This document shows, piece after piece, positions 7,631-16,369 of a stretch of 57,319 bases of DNA (position 1 is the stretch's first letter; the number at the start of each line of letters is the position of its first letter). Source of the stretch: Henriciella sp. (GTDB taxonomy: Bacteria; Pseudomonadota; Alphaproteobacteria; Caulobacterales; Hyphomonadaceae); the NCBI GenBank assembly GCA_013213785.1, contig JABSPZ010000019.1, forward strand, positions 1-57,319, in the 5' to 3' direction. The position numbers were made by a program, and so were the translations under genes. Under the pieces are notes generated by a model, which saw only the letters and a list, made by a program, of their open reading frames with translations, was not told where the DNA came from and made no database searches.

Positions 7631-8302
7631 ATGGATGTCAGCACGGCAATCAAGCAACGGATTTCAACACGGGCCTTTCTCGAGACGCCTTTACCGGAAG
7701 CCGAGGTCAAACAGTGGCTGACAGACGCGCAGCGTTCACCATCTGGCGGCAACCTGCAGCCATGGCGCGTGATCGCGCTAGCCGGTGACGCGAAACAAGG
7801 CGTGGTCGATTTGGCCTCTGCGAAGCTCGCCGAGAACCCGCGCGGGGAACCGACCGATTATCCGATCTATCCTGAATATATCTCAGACGCTCAAAACGCG
7901 CGTCGGCGGGCGGTAGGTGAGGAGATGTATGGCAAGATCGGCATTCCGCGCGAGGATAAGATGGGGCGGATGATGTGGTTTGCGCGGAACTATCAGTTCT
8001 TCAACGCTCCGCTCGCGCTGTTCATTGTCATGGATGAGCGGGTTGGCCACGGCCAATGGGGACATGCCGGCATGTTCATGCAGACGCTTTGCCTGCTCGC
8101 GGAAGAACGCGGATGGGGCACCTGTATGCAAGAGTGCTGGGGCATCCTGCGGCCGAGCTTGAAAGCGCATCTGGATCTCGGCGAACACGAGATGGTTTGG
8201 TGCGGCATCGCAGTCGGCGTTCCGGATAAGTCCGATCCGGTGAATGATCTTTATACCGCGCGCGCAGGCCTTGATGAATTCGCCGAGCTACGCGGCTTCT
8301 AA
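7631..8302 (+). CDS. nitroreductase family protein
   Basis: A 223-residue FMN-dependent oxidoreductase of the NfsB/FRP superfamily. The N-terminus has the family's cofactor motif (KQRISTRAF, then RSPSGGNLQPWRV, residues about 8-45) that contacts the FMN phosphate and ring. GWGTCMQECW near 160 and GVPDKSDPVNDL near 200 correspond to the second FMN-binding region. Such enzymes reduce nitroaromatics, quinones or enals with NAD(P)H. The gene follows the M20 peptidase by 77 bp on the same strand, so it may or may not be cotranscribed. Confidence 0.88.
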   Translation: MDVSTAIKQRISTRAFLETPLPEAEVKQWLTDAQRSPSGGNLQPWRVIALAGDAKQGVVDLASAKLAENPRGEPTDYPIYPEYISDAQNARRRAVGEEMYGKIGIPREDKMGRMMWFARNYQFFNAPLALFIVMDERVGHGQWGHAGMFMQTLCLLAEERGWGTCMQECWGILRPSLKAHLDLGEHEMVWCGIAVGVPDKSDPVNDLYTARAGLDEFAELRGF

Positions 8303-8389
8303 GCGCAACCCCGGCTCGCCCAAGCAACATTCTGGTCAGATCCGCATTTCTCCGATAGCAATATTGGAGTGAGGCACGGGAGGGCCGTT

Positions 8390-8989
8390 TTGAAATATTT
8401 GATCGCACTCGTGGGCGCTATTCTGATCGTAGCCGCCACGTTTTTTGTCGCGCGCGCGACGACAGTGAAAAGCCTAACCAGCGAAACCTCGATCTTTGAC
8501 ACGTTCGAAGACGTGAATGGCACTTGGCTCTTCTCTGATAAAATCGGGGCTGCAGCGGCTTCAGGCGTTGAGCGCGCCCGCGTCGCGCTTGGCGGCCCGC
8601 TTGGACTGTCGGCAAAGGAAGCCGTCTATTTCGTCACCCAGCAAGATGATGACGGCGCGCCATTACGCTCTCAGTGTGCATATCGGATCACAGGGCCGCC
8701 AATCGATACAAGATGGTGGTCGCTTGCGCTCTACGACACGATCACACAACACTATGTCCCAAATGCCGAGAACCGGTCGAGCTGGAACAGTGTTTCTGTG
8801 CTGAGAGCGGACGATGGCACTTGGGTGATCCAGGTTGCCCCAACGCCGCAAGAGGAAGCCTGGCTTCCCTCTCAGGAGACAGCGGATAAGACATTTGAGC
8901 TGATGCTCCGTGTTTATAATCCAAGCGATGCCACGCGGGCGCGCCTGCCAAACATTGAGCTCCCAACCGTGGAGCGTGTGTCATGCTAA
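8390..8989 (+). CDS. DUF1214 domain protein
   Basis: A 199-residue protein with one N-terminal membrane helix (residues about 3-20) and a C-terminal DUF1214-type beta domain (WSLALYDTITQHYVPNAENR, DGTWVIQVAP, FELMLRVYNPS). I chose the TTG at 8390 because GGGAGGG lies 5 nt upstream; a GTG 21 nt earlier has no such site. Its last 7 nt overlap the next gene, which is typical of translational coupling. In many bacteria DUF1254 and DUF1214 are fused in one polypeptide; here they are two short membrane-anchored proteins. Biochemical function is unknown. Confidence 0.8.
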   Translation: MKYLIALVGAILIVAATFFVARATTVKSLTSETSIFDTFEDVNGTWLFSDKIGAAAASGVERARVALGGPLGLSAKEAVYFVTQQDDDGAPLRSQCAYRITGPPIDTRWWSLALYDTITQHYVPNAENRSSWNSVSVLRADDGTWVIQVAPTPQEEAWLPSQETADKTFELMLRVYNPSDATRARLPNIELPTVERVSC

Positions 8990-9522
8990 ACCGTATTCTA
9001 TTCTATAGCCTCGCCGCGATCGCGCTTGCTGCTGTCACATTCTTTGTCACGTGCAATATGGTCATCCAGAAAGCACCCGAGAAAGTCATGTCGACGATCG
9101 AAGCTCGGATCGCGGCCGGTGTGGGGAGCTGGAATGCTTGCTTCCACAATCAGGTCTATGGGCCGCGAACTAATGCCGCGCGCCGTGCCAATCCAGACAG
9201 CATTATCAGTTCAATGGCTTATGATTTGAGCGATGGTCCTGTCCGCGTCGCAGGCGAAACTTGGCCGCGCTATTGGTCGCTCTCCTTCTACCAGCAGAAC
9301 TCCGACAATTTCTTTGTCGTGAACGATTTGGAATTGGAAAGCTCTTCGTTTGATTTTGTCCTCGCTTTGGAGGGGCAAGACACAGACGCGCTTGGCGGCA
9401 CCACGGTTGTTTCACCAACAGCAAAAGGCATCATGCTGGTCCGTCGTTTCGCGGCAGACGCGTCTGACATGCCCGGCATCATCGCCAATCAAGACGCTAT
9501 GACCTGCGGCCCAATTGACTGA
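8983..9522 (+). CDS. DUF1254-like membrane-anchored protein
   Basis: This 179-residue protein has an N-terminal anchor (LFYSLAAIALAAVTFFVT) and a soluble domain with SMAYDLSDGPVRV and YWSLSFYQQNSDNFFVVND. The latter resembles the DUF1254 N-terminal portion of DUF1254-DUF1214 proteins. It overlaps the preceding gene by 7 nt and is surely cotranscribed with it, so the two products likely form a complex in the periplasm. No catalytic residues are evident. Confidence 0.75.
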   Translation: MLNRILFYSLAAIALAAVTFFVTCNMVIQKAPEKVMSTIEARIAAGVGSWNACFHNQVYGPRTNAARRANPDSIISSMAYDLSDGPVRVAGETWPRYWSLSFYQQNSDNFFVVNDLELESSSFDFVLALEGQDTDALGGTTVVSPTAKGIMLVRRFAADASDMPGIIANQDAMTCGPID

Positions 9523-9715
9523 CTTGTTTCAACTCAAGAGGGTAGCTGCGTCTTGTGGCGCATCCGAGAATTGAATTTCGCCAGAAAAACAACAGCAATT
9601 CCCTGAAATACTTAGGTCGGTTTTACAAATATAGATATTGCCTCTTGTCTCCGAGAAGAGAAACTGTTTTCGTCTCAGCAGAAATATTTACTGCGTCAAA
9701 CCTCGGAAAACTAAA

Positions 9716-11605
9716 ATGCGGATTCGCTTTAAACTTCTGATTGCCATTCTATTGGTTATGAATGCTGTTCAAGCTTTGGCTCAAACGATTGAAGAAAAAT
9801 TTGGAACAATTCCGCCAACTTGGGCTGCACAAATCTCACCGGACGGCGAGCGGTTGGCCCTAGGCTGCAGCCCGAGTGGCGTTAGAGCGATTTGTATTTA
9901 CGAGTTGGATAGTGGTGATAAGCCCAAACTGCTAATCCCTCCCGAGGGGGCAAAGCTCACAGGCTTTTTTTGGGCAAGTGATAGCCACCTACTCCAGTAT
10001 GTAAGTGTGTTTGAAAGACTCAATACGACTGACGGAATACGGGACGTCACTCTGCGGCGTCTTCTATCATATAATATCGAGACAGAAAAAACCGTCTTTC
10101 TTATGCGCAATCAAAAGTCGGCCGGCTCAATGACACACATTGATTCTCTACTGGTCGACGATCCACAGACAATCAAAATGGTGTCCGGGTATGGGTACAC
10201 GATTTACGATGTCAGCTTGAAAACAGGAAAAGCCAAGATCGACGACCGCATCAGACGGAGTGTGATCGACGTCGTTTTTGACGCCAACGGCAATCGCTAC
10301 GACGAGGTATTGTTTGATGTCGCGGCGAAAAGGATGCGGGTAAATGCAACTCAAGACGGTCGAAAGCTGATCTATGAAGAAGAAGATGTCGAAATTCCAA
10401 CCTTTTACGTAGAAGGTCTGTCGCCAGATAAGACCAGCTTGATTGTGAATTTTGACAATCAGGATCGAACTGGGCCCCACTACATTTCGTTGGAAGACGG
10501 TTCGGTATCACCCCTAAGCTTCGATGGTGAAGCGGTTGGCGATGTGAGCTTGATAGAAGACATATTTACCGGGCAGATCCTTGGCTATCGATATACCAAC
10601 GACCTCTCTCAGAGATTCTATTTCGATGAGCAGTTTCAGAGCATTGCAAATGAAGCCAAGCTCGCGCTCAACGCTGACTCGATCACACTCGTCAGTTGGA
10701 CCAAGGATAGAAGCTTGTTTGTGGTCAGGGCGACCAATATCGGCTTGCCTGCCGAGTATTTCCTATTCGATAGCGCTGCTTCGTCTATTTCGCCGATTGG
10801 CGGTGCCCCCCCCCTGGCTGAGCGCAGAAGGTCTGGGGGAAGTTTCGCGATATGATTATCCTGCGCGAGACGGCTTGATGATTCTGGCATATCTGACCCT
10901 GCCGCCAGGAAAAACGCGCGCCGACGGACCGTTTCGAATTGTGCTCATGCCACATGGTGGACCGGAAGCGAGAGATGATGCGAGTTATGACTGGCTAGCT
11001 CAGGCCGTAGCGTGTGCGGGCTACGCGGTTCTCCAACCAAATTTCAGAGGATCCGCGGGTTACGGAAGTGACTTCAGGGATGCCGGTTATGGCGAGTTTG
11101 GTGGAAAAATGGTTTTGGACGTTATCGACGGCGCAACAAAGCTTATTGAGGAAGGCATAGGCGCGTCAGATGGCCACTGCGCAATGGGGTGGTCGTATGG
11201 AGGTTATTCCGCACTGATGACAGCCCTTCTAGACGCAGACCGGACGAAGTGCGCAATCTCGATCAATGGCGTCACAGACCCATTTGAGTTGATCTATACC
11301 GGCCCTGTGAGCCTCGCCTATTGGGAACAATATTTGGGCGACATTTACAAAACGCCGAAAGACCAAAAGAGCGCGATAACGCCTAGGGATCGTGTAAGCG
11401 AATATCGTGCACCATTGCTGCTCATTCACGGCAAAGAAGACACTACGGTTACTTACTACCAGTCCTCAATGTTTGCGCGCAGCGCTCCTCGCGCAGAGCT
11501 TGTGGCGATTGAGGGCGATGACCATGGTCTGTTTAACTCCGCCTCTCGAAAAAAGTGATTTCGGAGAGCCAAGCGTTTCTTGAACGCCATCATCCGGTTG
11601 AATAG
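9716..11605 (+). pseudogene. S9 family (prolyl oligopeptidase-type) peptidase gene, broken by two frameshifts
   Basis: The first frame runs 9716-10855 and encodes a signal peptide (MRIRFKLLIAILL to ALAQ) and the beta-propeller part. It leaves frame at a run of nine C (10806-10814); with eight C it would read on as GGAPPWLSAEGLGEV and into the alpha/beta-hydrolase domain, which is open to 11558. That domain has MGWSYGGYSAL (nucleophile Ser), HGKEDTTV (acid) and GDDHGL (His). A second break is at a run of six A (11549-11554); one extra A would restore a C-terminal tail ending SQAFLERHHPVE at 11605, which matches the AFLAEHMPV tail of the intact paralogue at 25653-27605. The repaired product would be about 629 residues. 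Either the gene is decaying or both runs are sequencing errors. Base composition is lower in GC than neighbours. Confidence 0.8.
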
Positions 11606-11685
11606 CGAATAAGTACCTGCAATCGCGCTCGTAAGGTCTCGCTTCGACCAAATTGAAGCCACACTGCTCCGGCAAAACTCGGGGC

Positions 11686-12273
11686 ATGGAAATGAGTCGC
11701 CGAACCTGCTTGCAGAGTATTTTTGCCGTCCCGCTTTTGCCGAATGTCATCGGCTTGAGCGAAACCAAGGCGGCGAAACTGATCGTTCATGCGCGGTCTC
11801 AAATCGGGGTGACGACCGAATATGACCCAGCCTATGTCGCGCTCGATTATCCCGGCGGTGATGTTCCACGCGATCGCGGGGTTTGTATTGACGTGATCAT
11901 CCGCGCCTATCGCGAAGCGTTTGAGTTCGACTTCCAAGAACACATTCACAACGATATGGCCGCGCACTTTGGCGCCTATCCCTCACGCTGGGGGCTCACT
12001 CAAACCGATCGTAACATCGACCACAGGCGCGTGCCGAATGTTGAGACTTGGCTCGAACGCTATGGCCACGAATTGCCTGCCTCAGACTGGCAACCCGGCG
12101 ACCTGATGACTTGCCGCGTTGGGGGCGCGCTTCCGCATATTGGAATTTTGTCCAGCCAGCGTGATCGACAAGGACGCTGGAAAGCCATCCACAATATTGG
12201 CCTTGGCACGCTCGAAGACAGCCGGATCTGGGATTATAGCGACAAACGCAGATTCAGCTTTCTGCCCGCTTGA
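11686..12273 (+). CDS. DUF1287 family protein
   Basis: A 195-residue protein of the YijF/DUF1287 family. Visible family features are IGVTTEYDPAYVALDYPGGD, then GVCIDVIIRAYR with a conserved Cys and Asp, a central DRNIDHRRVPN, and GDLMTCRVGGALPHIGI with a conserved His. The arrangement resembles an NlpC/P60-type Cys-His hydrolase fold. The N-terminus SRRTCLQSIFAVPLL could be a signal or twin-arginine-like leader, so the protein probably acts outside the cytoplasm, perhaps on cell wall. The start could be ATG 11686 or 11692; neither has a strong ribosome binding site. Confidence 0.78.
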   Translation: MEMSRRTCLQSIFAVPLLPNVIGLSETKAAKLIVHARSQIGVTTEYDPAYVALDYPGGDVPRDRGVCIDVIIRAYREAFEFDFQEHIHNDMAAHFGAYPSRWGLTQTDRNIDHRRVPNVETWLERYGHELPASDWQPGDLMTCRVGGALPHIGILSSQRDRQGRWKAIHNIGLGTLEDSRIWDYSDKRRFSFLPA

Positions 12274-12315
12274 TCAGCGATGACATAGGCGAGAATCCCG
12301 ATTAAGGCTGGTCGC

Positions 12316-13095
12316 ATGAAAATCGCGACCTGGAATGTAAACTCCGTCAAAGCCCGCCTCCCCACCGTGTTGGAGGTGCTGAAAGCCATCGATTGTGATG
12401 TCGTCTGCCTGCAGGAAATCAAATGCGAAACAGACGCTTTTCCGTACATGGAAATCGAAGAGCTCGGCTATAATATCGAAGCCCACGGTCAGAAGAGCTA
12501 TAATGGTGTCGCGATGCTCTCGCGCTTCCCGATGGAGGACGTCGTCAAAGGCCTGCCTGGCAATGAAGATGACGAACAAGCACGCTATATTGAGGCGCTT
12601 ATTCTATCCGATAATCCCGTCCGCGTCGGCGGGCTTTACCTGCCGAATGGTAATCCAGCGCCGGGCCCGAAATACGACTACAAGCTAGATTGGATGGGCC
12701 ACCTCAAAACCCATGCAGCCGAACTGATGAGCGCCGAAGACTCACTCGTGCTTTGCGGGGATTATAATATCATTCCACGCGCCGAAGACTGCTGGGATGA
12801 AACGGTCTGGTCTGACGATGCGCTCGCTTTGCCGAAAAGCCGCGATGCGTTCCGGCGCCTGAAAAATCTTGGCCTGACGGAGGCGTTCGAAGCTGCGGAC
12901 AATCGCGGGCACCAATACACGTTTTGGGATTATCAAGGCGGCGCTTTCCCGAAAGATCATGGCATTCGCATTGACCACCATCTGCTCAGCCCGCAAGCGG
13001 CGGATCGGCTTGAAAGTGTCGAGATTTACCGCAAAGCGCGCGGGCTCGAGAAGCCGTCAGATCATGTTCCAGTGATTGTGACGCTGCGCGACTAG
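12316..13095 (+). CDS. xth: exodeoxyribonuclease III (AP endonuclease)
   Basis: A 259-residue Mg-dependent exonuclease III of base excision repair, which incises DNA at abasic sites and trims 3' blocks. Diagnostic motifs are MKIATWNVNS (Asn7), CLQEIK (metal Glu), GLYLPNG (the family's Y-x-P-N), LCGDYNI (catalytic Asp and Asn), GIRIDHHL and PSDHVPV (catalytic His). The length is normal for the family. Its stop codon overlaps the stop of the convergent 13092 gene through a shared CTAG. Confidence 0.96.
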   Translation: MKIATWNVNSVKARLPTVLEVLKAIDCDVVCLQEIKCETDAFPYMEIEELGYNIEAHGQKSYNGVAMLSRFPMEDVVKGLPGNEDDEQARYIEALILSDNPVRVGGLYLPNGNPAPGPKYDYKLDWMGHLKTHAAELMSAEDSLVLCGDYNIIPRAEDCWDETVWSDDALALPKSRDAFRRLKNLGLTEAFEAADNRGHQYTFWDYQGGAFPKDHGIRIDHHLLSPQAADRLESVEIYRKARGLEKPSDHVPVIVTLRD

Positions 13096-13463
13096 CTTTG
13101 GTCTTTCGCGCAGCTCTCATTATAGGCTGCGACATCCTGGTTGAGTGAGACAACCATGTCCTGAAGGGAGACTTCTTTTTCGAAGAGGTCAGCTTTCAAA
13201 CCTTCGTAGACAGCTTTCGCTTCGTCAGCGGTTTCGGCATGACCTTCGCTTGCGAGGCGATGAATTTCAACATCGTCCCAGGCGTCACCCGCTGCTTCAA
13301 CTTCTTCAACGAGGGCAAGGCGCGCCTCTGCAATTTTCTGGGCTTTGACTTGCCGGGTTTGCAAATCTGCCGCTTGCTCTGCGCAGCTTAAGGCGCTGGC
13401 GTGTGGGATCGCTAAAACAACAATAGCCGCGAAGGCGCTCAAGGAGGAAATCATTGGTTTCAT
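13092..13463 (-). CDS. small secreted helical protein, unknown function
   Basis: A 123-residue protein with a signal peptide ending around PHASA and a mature part starting SCAEQAADLQTRQ. The rest is charged and heptad-like (KAQKIAEARLALVEEVEAAG, KADLFEKEVSLQDMV), so a helical hairpin or coiled coil is likely. One Cys lies near the mature N-terminus and one near the C-terminus (NESCAKDQS), which could form a disulfide. It is convergent with xth, sharing 4 bp. Family not recognised. Confidence 0.7.
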   Translation of the reverse strand: MKPMISSLSAFAAIVVLAIPHASALSCAEQAADLQTRQVKAQKIAEARLALVEEVEAAGDAWDDVEIHRLASEGHAETADEAKAVYEGLKADLFEKEVSLQDMVVSLNQDVAAYNESCAKDQS

Positions 13464-13512
13464 GTCATTTTCTCTATCGATTTAGAGCTGAAGCTTACCT
13501 GAACGTACACGC

Positions 13513-13544
13513 CCAGATCTGGTCCAAAGTGTGACCATATCTGG
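13513..13544 (-). terminator. stem-loop after the ilvD/DUF3137 unit
   Basis: CCAGATCTGGTC (13513-13524) pairs with GACCATATCTGG (13533-13544), one mismatch, 8-nt loop, beginning 7 nt beyond the DUF3137 stop codon. There is no T-run on the minus strand, so efficiency is uncertain. Confidence 0.45.
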
Positions 13545-13550
13545 CTCAGC

Positions 13551-14594
13551 TCAATCTTTATCCGATTCCCGCTTTGCGCGAGCCACTTGCTCCGGATCTG
13601 CGAAACTATCGATCACATTGAAGATCGCTGCGAAATCATCGAGCAGTTCGCGCACGCGGTCGGGATTATCGAGCGGGGTGAACATAGACCCGGGCTCAAA
13701 CAGATCCCCGCCCTCCAAAGCAATCAGCAGCTCATTGTTGTGGAAGCTGCATCGCAATCTGCCGCCTCGGAACACCTTTTCGAGCTCAATCAGACGCTGC
13801 ATCAGATCTGGCGTTAGCAAAAAGCGCGCTTCGACTTGATCTGTTCCAAACACTTCAAACGCATCTTCGAATTGGTTGGATTCCAGTTTGACCCGGTCCA
13901 TGCCGCGTCGCCCTAAAAAGCGATTGAGAATGCCGGCATCGCGCAGCACCAGTGTCTGGCCGTGAAATGTTTTATGGAACTGGAAACGCAGACACTGCCC
14001 CCGAAACACGGTGACCCAGCGGGTTCGGGTTCGCCCTTTCGAATCCGTTGTGCGGCGGCGTTCTTCAAGATGCGCCTCGAAGAACTCGAAATCCACGCCA
14101 TTGCGTTCGCCGGTCAAACGGTCTTCAAACGCCGATCGATCCCAGTCGGGCACCAGGCCTGCGCCCCGTAAATCCACGATGCTTTCTTGCACGCCAGGAT
14201 CCGGATCAAACGCCATGTTGAAGCGGGCGACGACCGGATCGACGATCATCTTTTTGGCGCGTTTGCCGATTTGGTTCAGCGGACCACGCCCTGCCCCATG
14301 CACGGCAAATCCGATAATGCCCGCGACGATGGCCAGCTGCGGAACGCGAAACACGAAAAGGCCGAAGATCGCACCCAGTAACGCAACAAGGCCGCCAACC
14401 CATGACCAGCGCACAGAGTTCTTGGCGGCGACTTGCCGTTCAGCTTCTTGCGCCTGCAAAGCGGGACGAAGCTCTTCCTGATAGACCCGCGGAAAATCCG
14501 CAAAATCACTGGGCAGCCCGCGCATAGCGAGCAGGATCAGAGGATCAATTTCAGGCGCTTGGTCCCAAGGGCCTTTAGATGTCGGCGTAGACAT
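13551..14594 (-). CDS. DUF3137 domain protein
   Basis: This 347-residue protein has a soluble N-terminal helix-rich segment (residues about 1-65), two membrane helices (WVGGLVALLGAIFGLFVF and LAIVAGIIGFAVHG), and a C-terminal DUF3137-type domain. That domain contains DRLTGERNGVDFEFFEAHLE, FRGQCLRFQFHKTF and FGTDQVEARFLLTP. The ATG at 14594 lies inside the end of ilvD and has GGAGA 6 nt upstream, so translation is coupled to ilvD, whose last 20 nt it overlaps. The domain's role is unknown; in other genera it occurs beside LemA-type membrane proteins, but none is seen here. Confidence 0.8.
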   Translation of the reverse strand: MSTPTSKGPWDQAPEIDPLILLAMRGLPSDFADFPRVYQEELRPALQAQEAERQVAAKNSVRWSWVGGLVALLGAIFGLFVFRVPQLAIVAGIIGFAVHGAGRGPLNQIGKRAKKMIVDPVVARFNMAFDPDPGVQESIVDLRGAGLVPDWDRSAFEDRLTGERNGVDFEFFEAHLEERRRTTDSKGRTRTRWVTVFRGQCLRFQFHKTFHGQTLVLRDAGILNRFLGRRGMDRVKLESNQFEDAFEVFGTDQVEARFLLTPDLMQRLIELEKVFRGGRLRCSFHNNELLIALEGGDLFEPGSMFTPLDNPDRVRELLDDFAAIFNVIDSFADPEQVARAKRESDKD

Positions 14595-16302
14595 GGCGTT
14601 CTCCGGCAAACCCTTCATGGGTTACCGCGCCAAGATGGGCAGGACCGACCAATTTCGCAAATTTTGCGAGCGTGCCATTGCCATAAGCAGTGACCCGCGG
14701 CTTCCATTTGCGCTTACGGTCTTCAAGATCTGCTGGGGTCAGGCGGACGTCGATCGTGCCTTTCTCCGCGTCAATTGTAATCATGTCGCCATCTTCGATC
14801 AGACCGATTGGACCGCCCTCTTGGGCTTCCGGGCCAACATGACCAATACAGAACCCACGCGTCGCGCCAGAGAAGCGACCGTCAGTGATCAGAGCCACTT
14901 TGTCGCCCATGCCTTGGCCGTAAATCGCCGCTGTGGTGGAGAGCATTTCGCGCATCCCAGGGCCACCTTTCGGGCCCTCATAGCGAATGACCAGAACTTC
15001 GCCTTCTTTATAGTCGCGGTTCGAGACAGCTTCGAAACAGGCTTCTTCACCATCAAACACACGGGCTGGGCCGGTGAATTGTAACTTCTCCAAGCCAGCG
15101 ACTTTCACGATCGCACCGTCTGGCGCCAGTGAGCCCCAGAGGCCAACAACGCCGCCATTCTCTGTGATCGGCTTGCTTGCCGGATAGATCACTTTCTGGG
15201 TCTCATCGAAGCTCATGTCTTCGAGATAATCGCCCCAGCTTTTGCCGGTCACAGTCAAACAGTCTGGATTGACGATCTTCTCATCCATCAGCGTTTTCAT
15301 CAGCATCGGAACGCCGCCCGCTTCGCCGAAATCCTTGGCGACATAATTTCCGCCTGGCTTCAGGTCAGCGACATAAGGCGTGCGTTCAAACACTTCCGCA
15401 ACGTGGCGGAGCGTGAATTCAACGCCGCACTCATGCGCCATCGCTGGCAGGTGAAGCGCCGCATTGGTGGAGCCGCCTGTCGCCGCCACGACGATGGCTG
15501 CGTTCTCAAACGCTTCGCGCGTACAGATCTCACGTGGGCGCAGATTATTGGCCACCAAGTCCATGACGACTTTCCCGGACTCGCGGGCATAACCATCGCG
15601 GTCTGTCCAAGGCGCAGGCATCGCAGACGAAAGCGGCAGCGCAAGGCCAATTGCTTCACTGACACAGGCCATTGTGTTGGCTGTGAACTGACCGCCGCAA
15701 GCGCCATCACCTGGGCAAGCGACTTTCTCGAGCGCGCGCAATTTGTCGGCGCTCATATCATTGGAGCCAGCCGCATGGGCGCCAACCGCTTCGAACACGT
15801 CGAGTACGGTAACATCGCGACCTTCAAAACTGCCCGGCATGATTGAGCCGCCGTAGAGGAAGACGGAGGGCACGTTCAGGCGAAGCATCGCCATCATCAT
15901 GCCTGGCAGAGACTTGTCGCACCCGGCCACGCCAACCAGCGCATCATAGGAATGCCCGCGCATAGTGAGCTCGACGGTGTCGGCAATCCAATCGCGGCTG
16001 ACCAGCGACGAGCGCATGCCTTCATGGCCCATCGCGATGCCGTCTGTCACAGTGATGGTGCAAAACTCGCGCGGGGTGCCATCGCCTTCTTTCACACCTT
16101 CTGAAACCGCGTGCGCTTGGCGCATCAAAGCGGTGTTACAAGGCGCCGCCTCGTTCCAGCAGCTTGCCACGCCAACAAAGGGCTTTTGGATGTCTTTGGT
16201 CGACAGGCCCATCGCGTAATAATAGCTGCGATGCGGGGCGCGGGCTGGCCCTTCCGTTACATGACGGGAAGGCAGTTTGGATTTATCCCAAGTTTTACTC
16301 AT
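14575..16302 (-). CDS. ilvD: dihydroxy-acid dehydratase
   Basis: This 575-residue enzyme performs the third step of branched-chain amino acid synthesis, dehydrating 2,3-dihydroxy-isovalerate and -methylvalerate to 2-oxo acids. Iron-sulfur cluster cysteines are in VASCWNEAAPCN, GVAGCDKSLPGM and GDGACGGQFTANTM, and the C-terminal TDGRFSGATRGFCIGHV is the family's signature. Start and length are normal for the family, with AAAGGA upstream of the ATG. A 10-bp inverted repeat lies 18 nt before the start (16320-16344) and might influence expression. The downstream DUF3137 gene overlaps it. Confidence 0.97.
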   Translation of the reverse strand: MSKTWDKSKLPSRHVTEGPARAPHRSYYYAMGLSTKDIQKPFVGVASCWNEAAPCNTALMRQAHAVSEGVKEGDGTPREFCTITVTDGIAMGHEGMRSSLVSRDWIADTVELTMRGHSYDALVGVAGCDKSLPGMMMAMLRLNVPSVFLYGGSIMPGSFEGRDVTVLDVFEAVGAHAAGSNDMSADKLRALEKVACPGDGACGGQFTANTMACVSEAIGLALPLSSAMPAPWTDRDGYARESGKVVMDLVANNLRPREICTREAFENAAIVVAATGGSTNAALHLPAMAHECGVEFTLRHVAEVFERTPYVADLKPGGNYVAKDFGEAGGVPMLMKTLMDEKIVNPDCLTVTGKSWGDYLEDMSFDETQKVIYPASKPITENGGVVGLWGSLAPDGAIVKVAGLEKLQFTGPARVFDGEEACFEAVSNRDYKEGEVLVIRYEGPKGGPGMREMLSTTAAIYGQGMGDKVALITDGRFSGATRGFCIGHVGPEAQEGGPIGLIEDGDMITIDAEKGTIDVRLTPADLEDRKRKWKPRVTAYGNGTLAKFAKLVGPAHLGAVTHEGFAGERHVYADI

Positions 16303-16319
16303 ATCGGCATTCCTTTACT

Positions 16320-16344
16320 GCGCCGAGCCTTAGCGGCTCAGCGC
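16320..16344 (-). terminator. stem-loop between isoaspartyl peptidase and ilvD
   Basis: GCGCCGAGCC (16320-16329) pairs with GGCTCAGCGC (16335-16344), one mismatch, 5-nt loop. No T-run follows. It lies 26 nt past the peptidase stop and 18 nt before the ilvD ATG, so it may weaken read-through or act as a leader structure. Confidence 0.4.
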
Positions 16345-16369
16345 GATCCTGTCACCCGCTCAAAAAGGG

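Noticed and set aside
10581-10805. Separate ATG start for the S9 hydrolase half
   Set aside because: The first 75 codons from this ATG read out of frame through the propeller region; the real hydrolase sequence starts only at the poly-C run.
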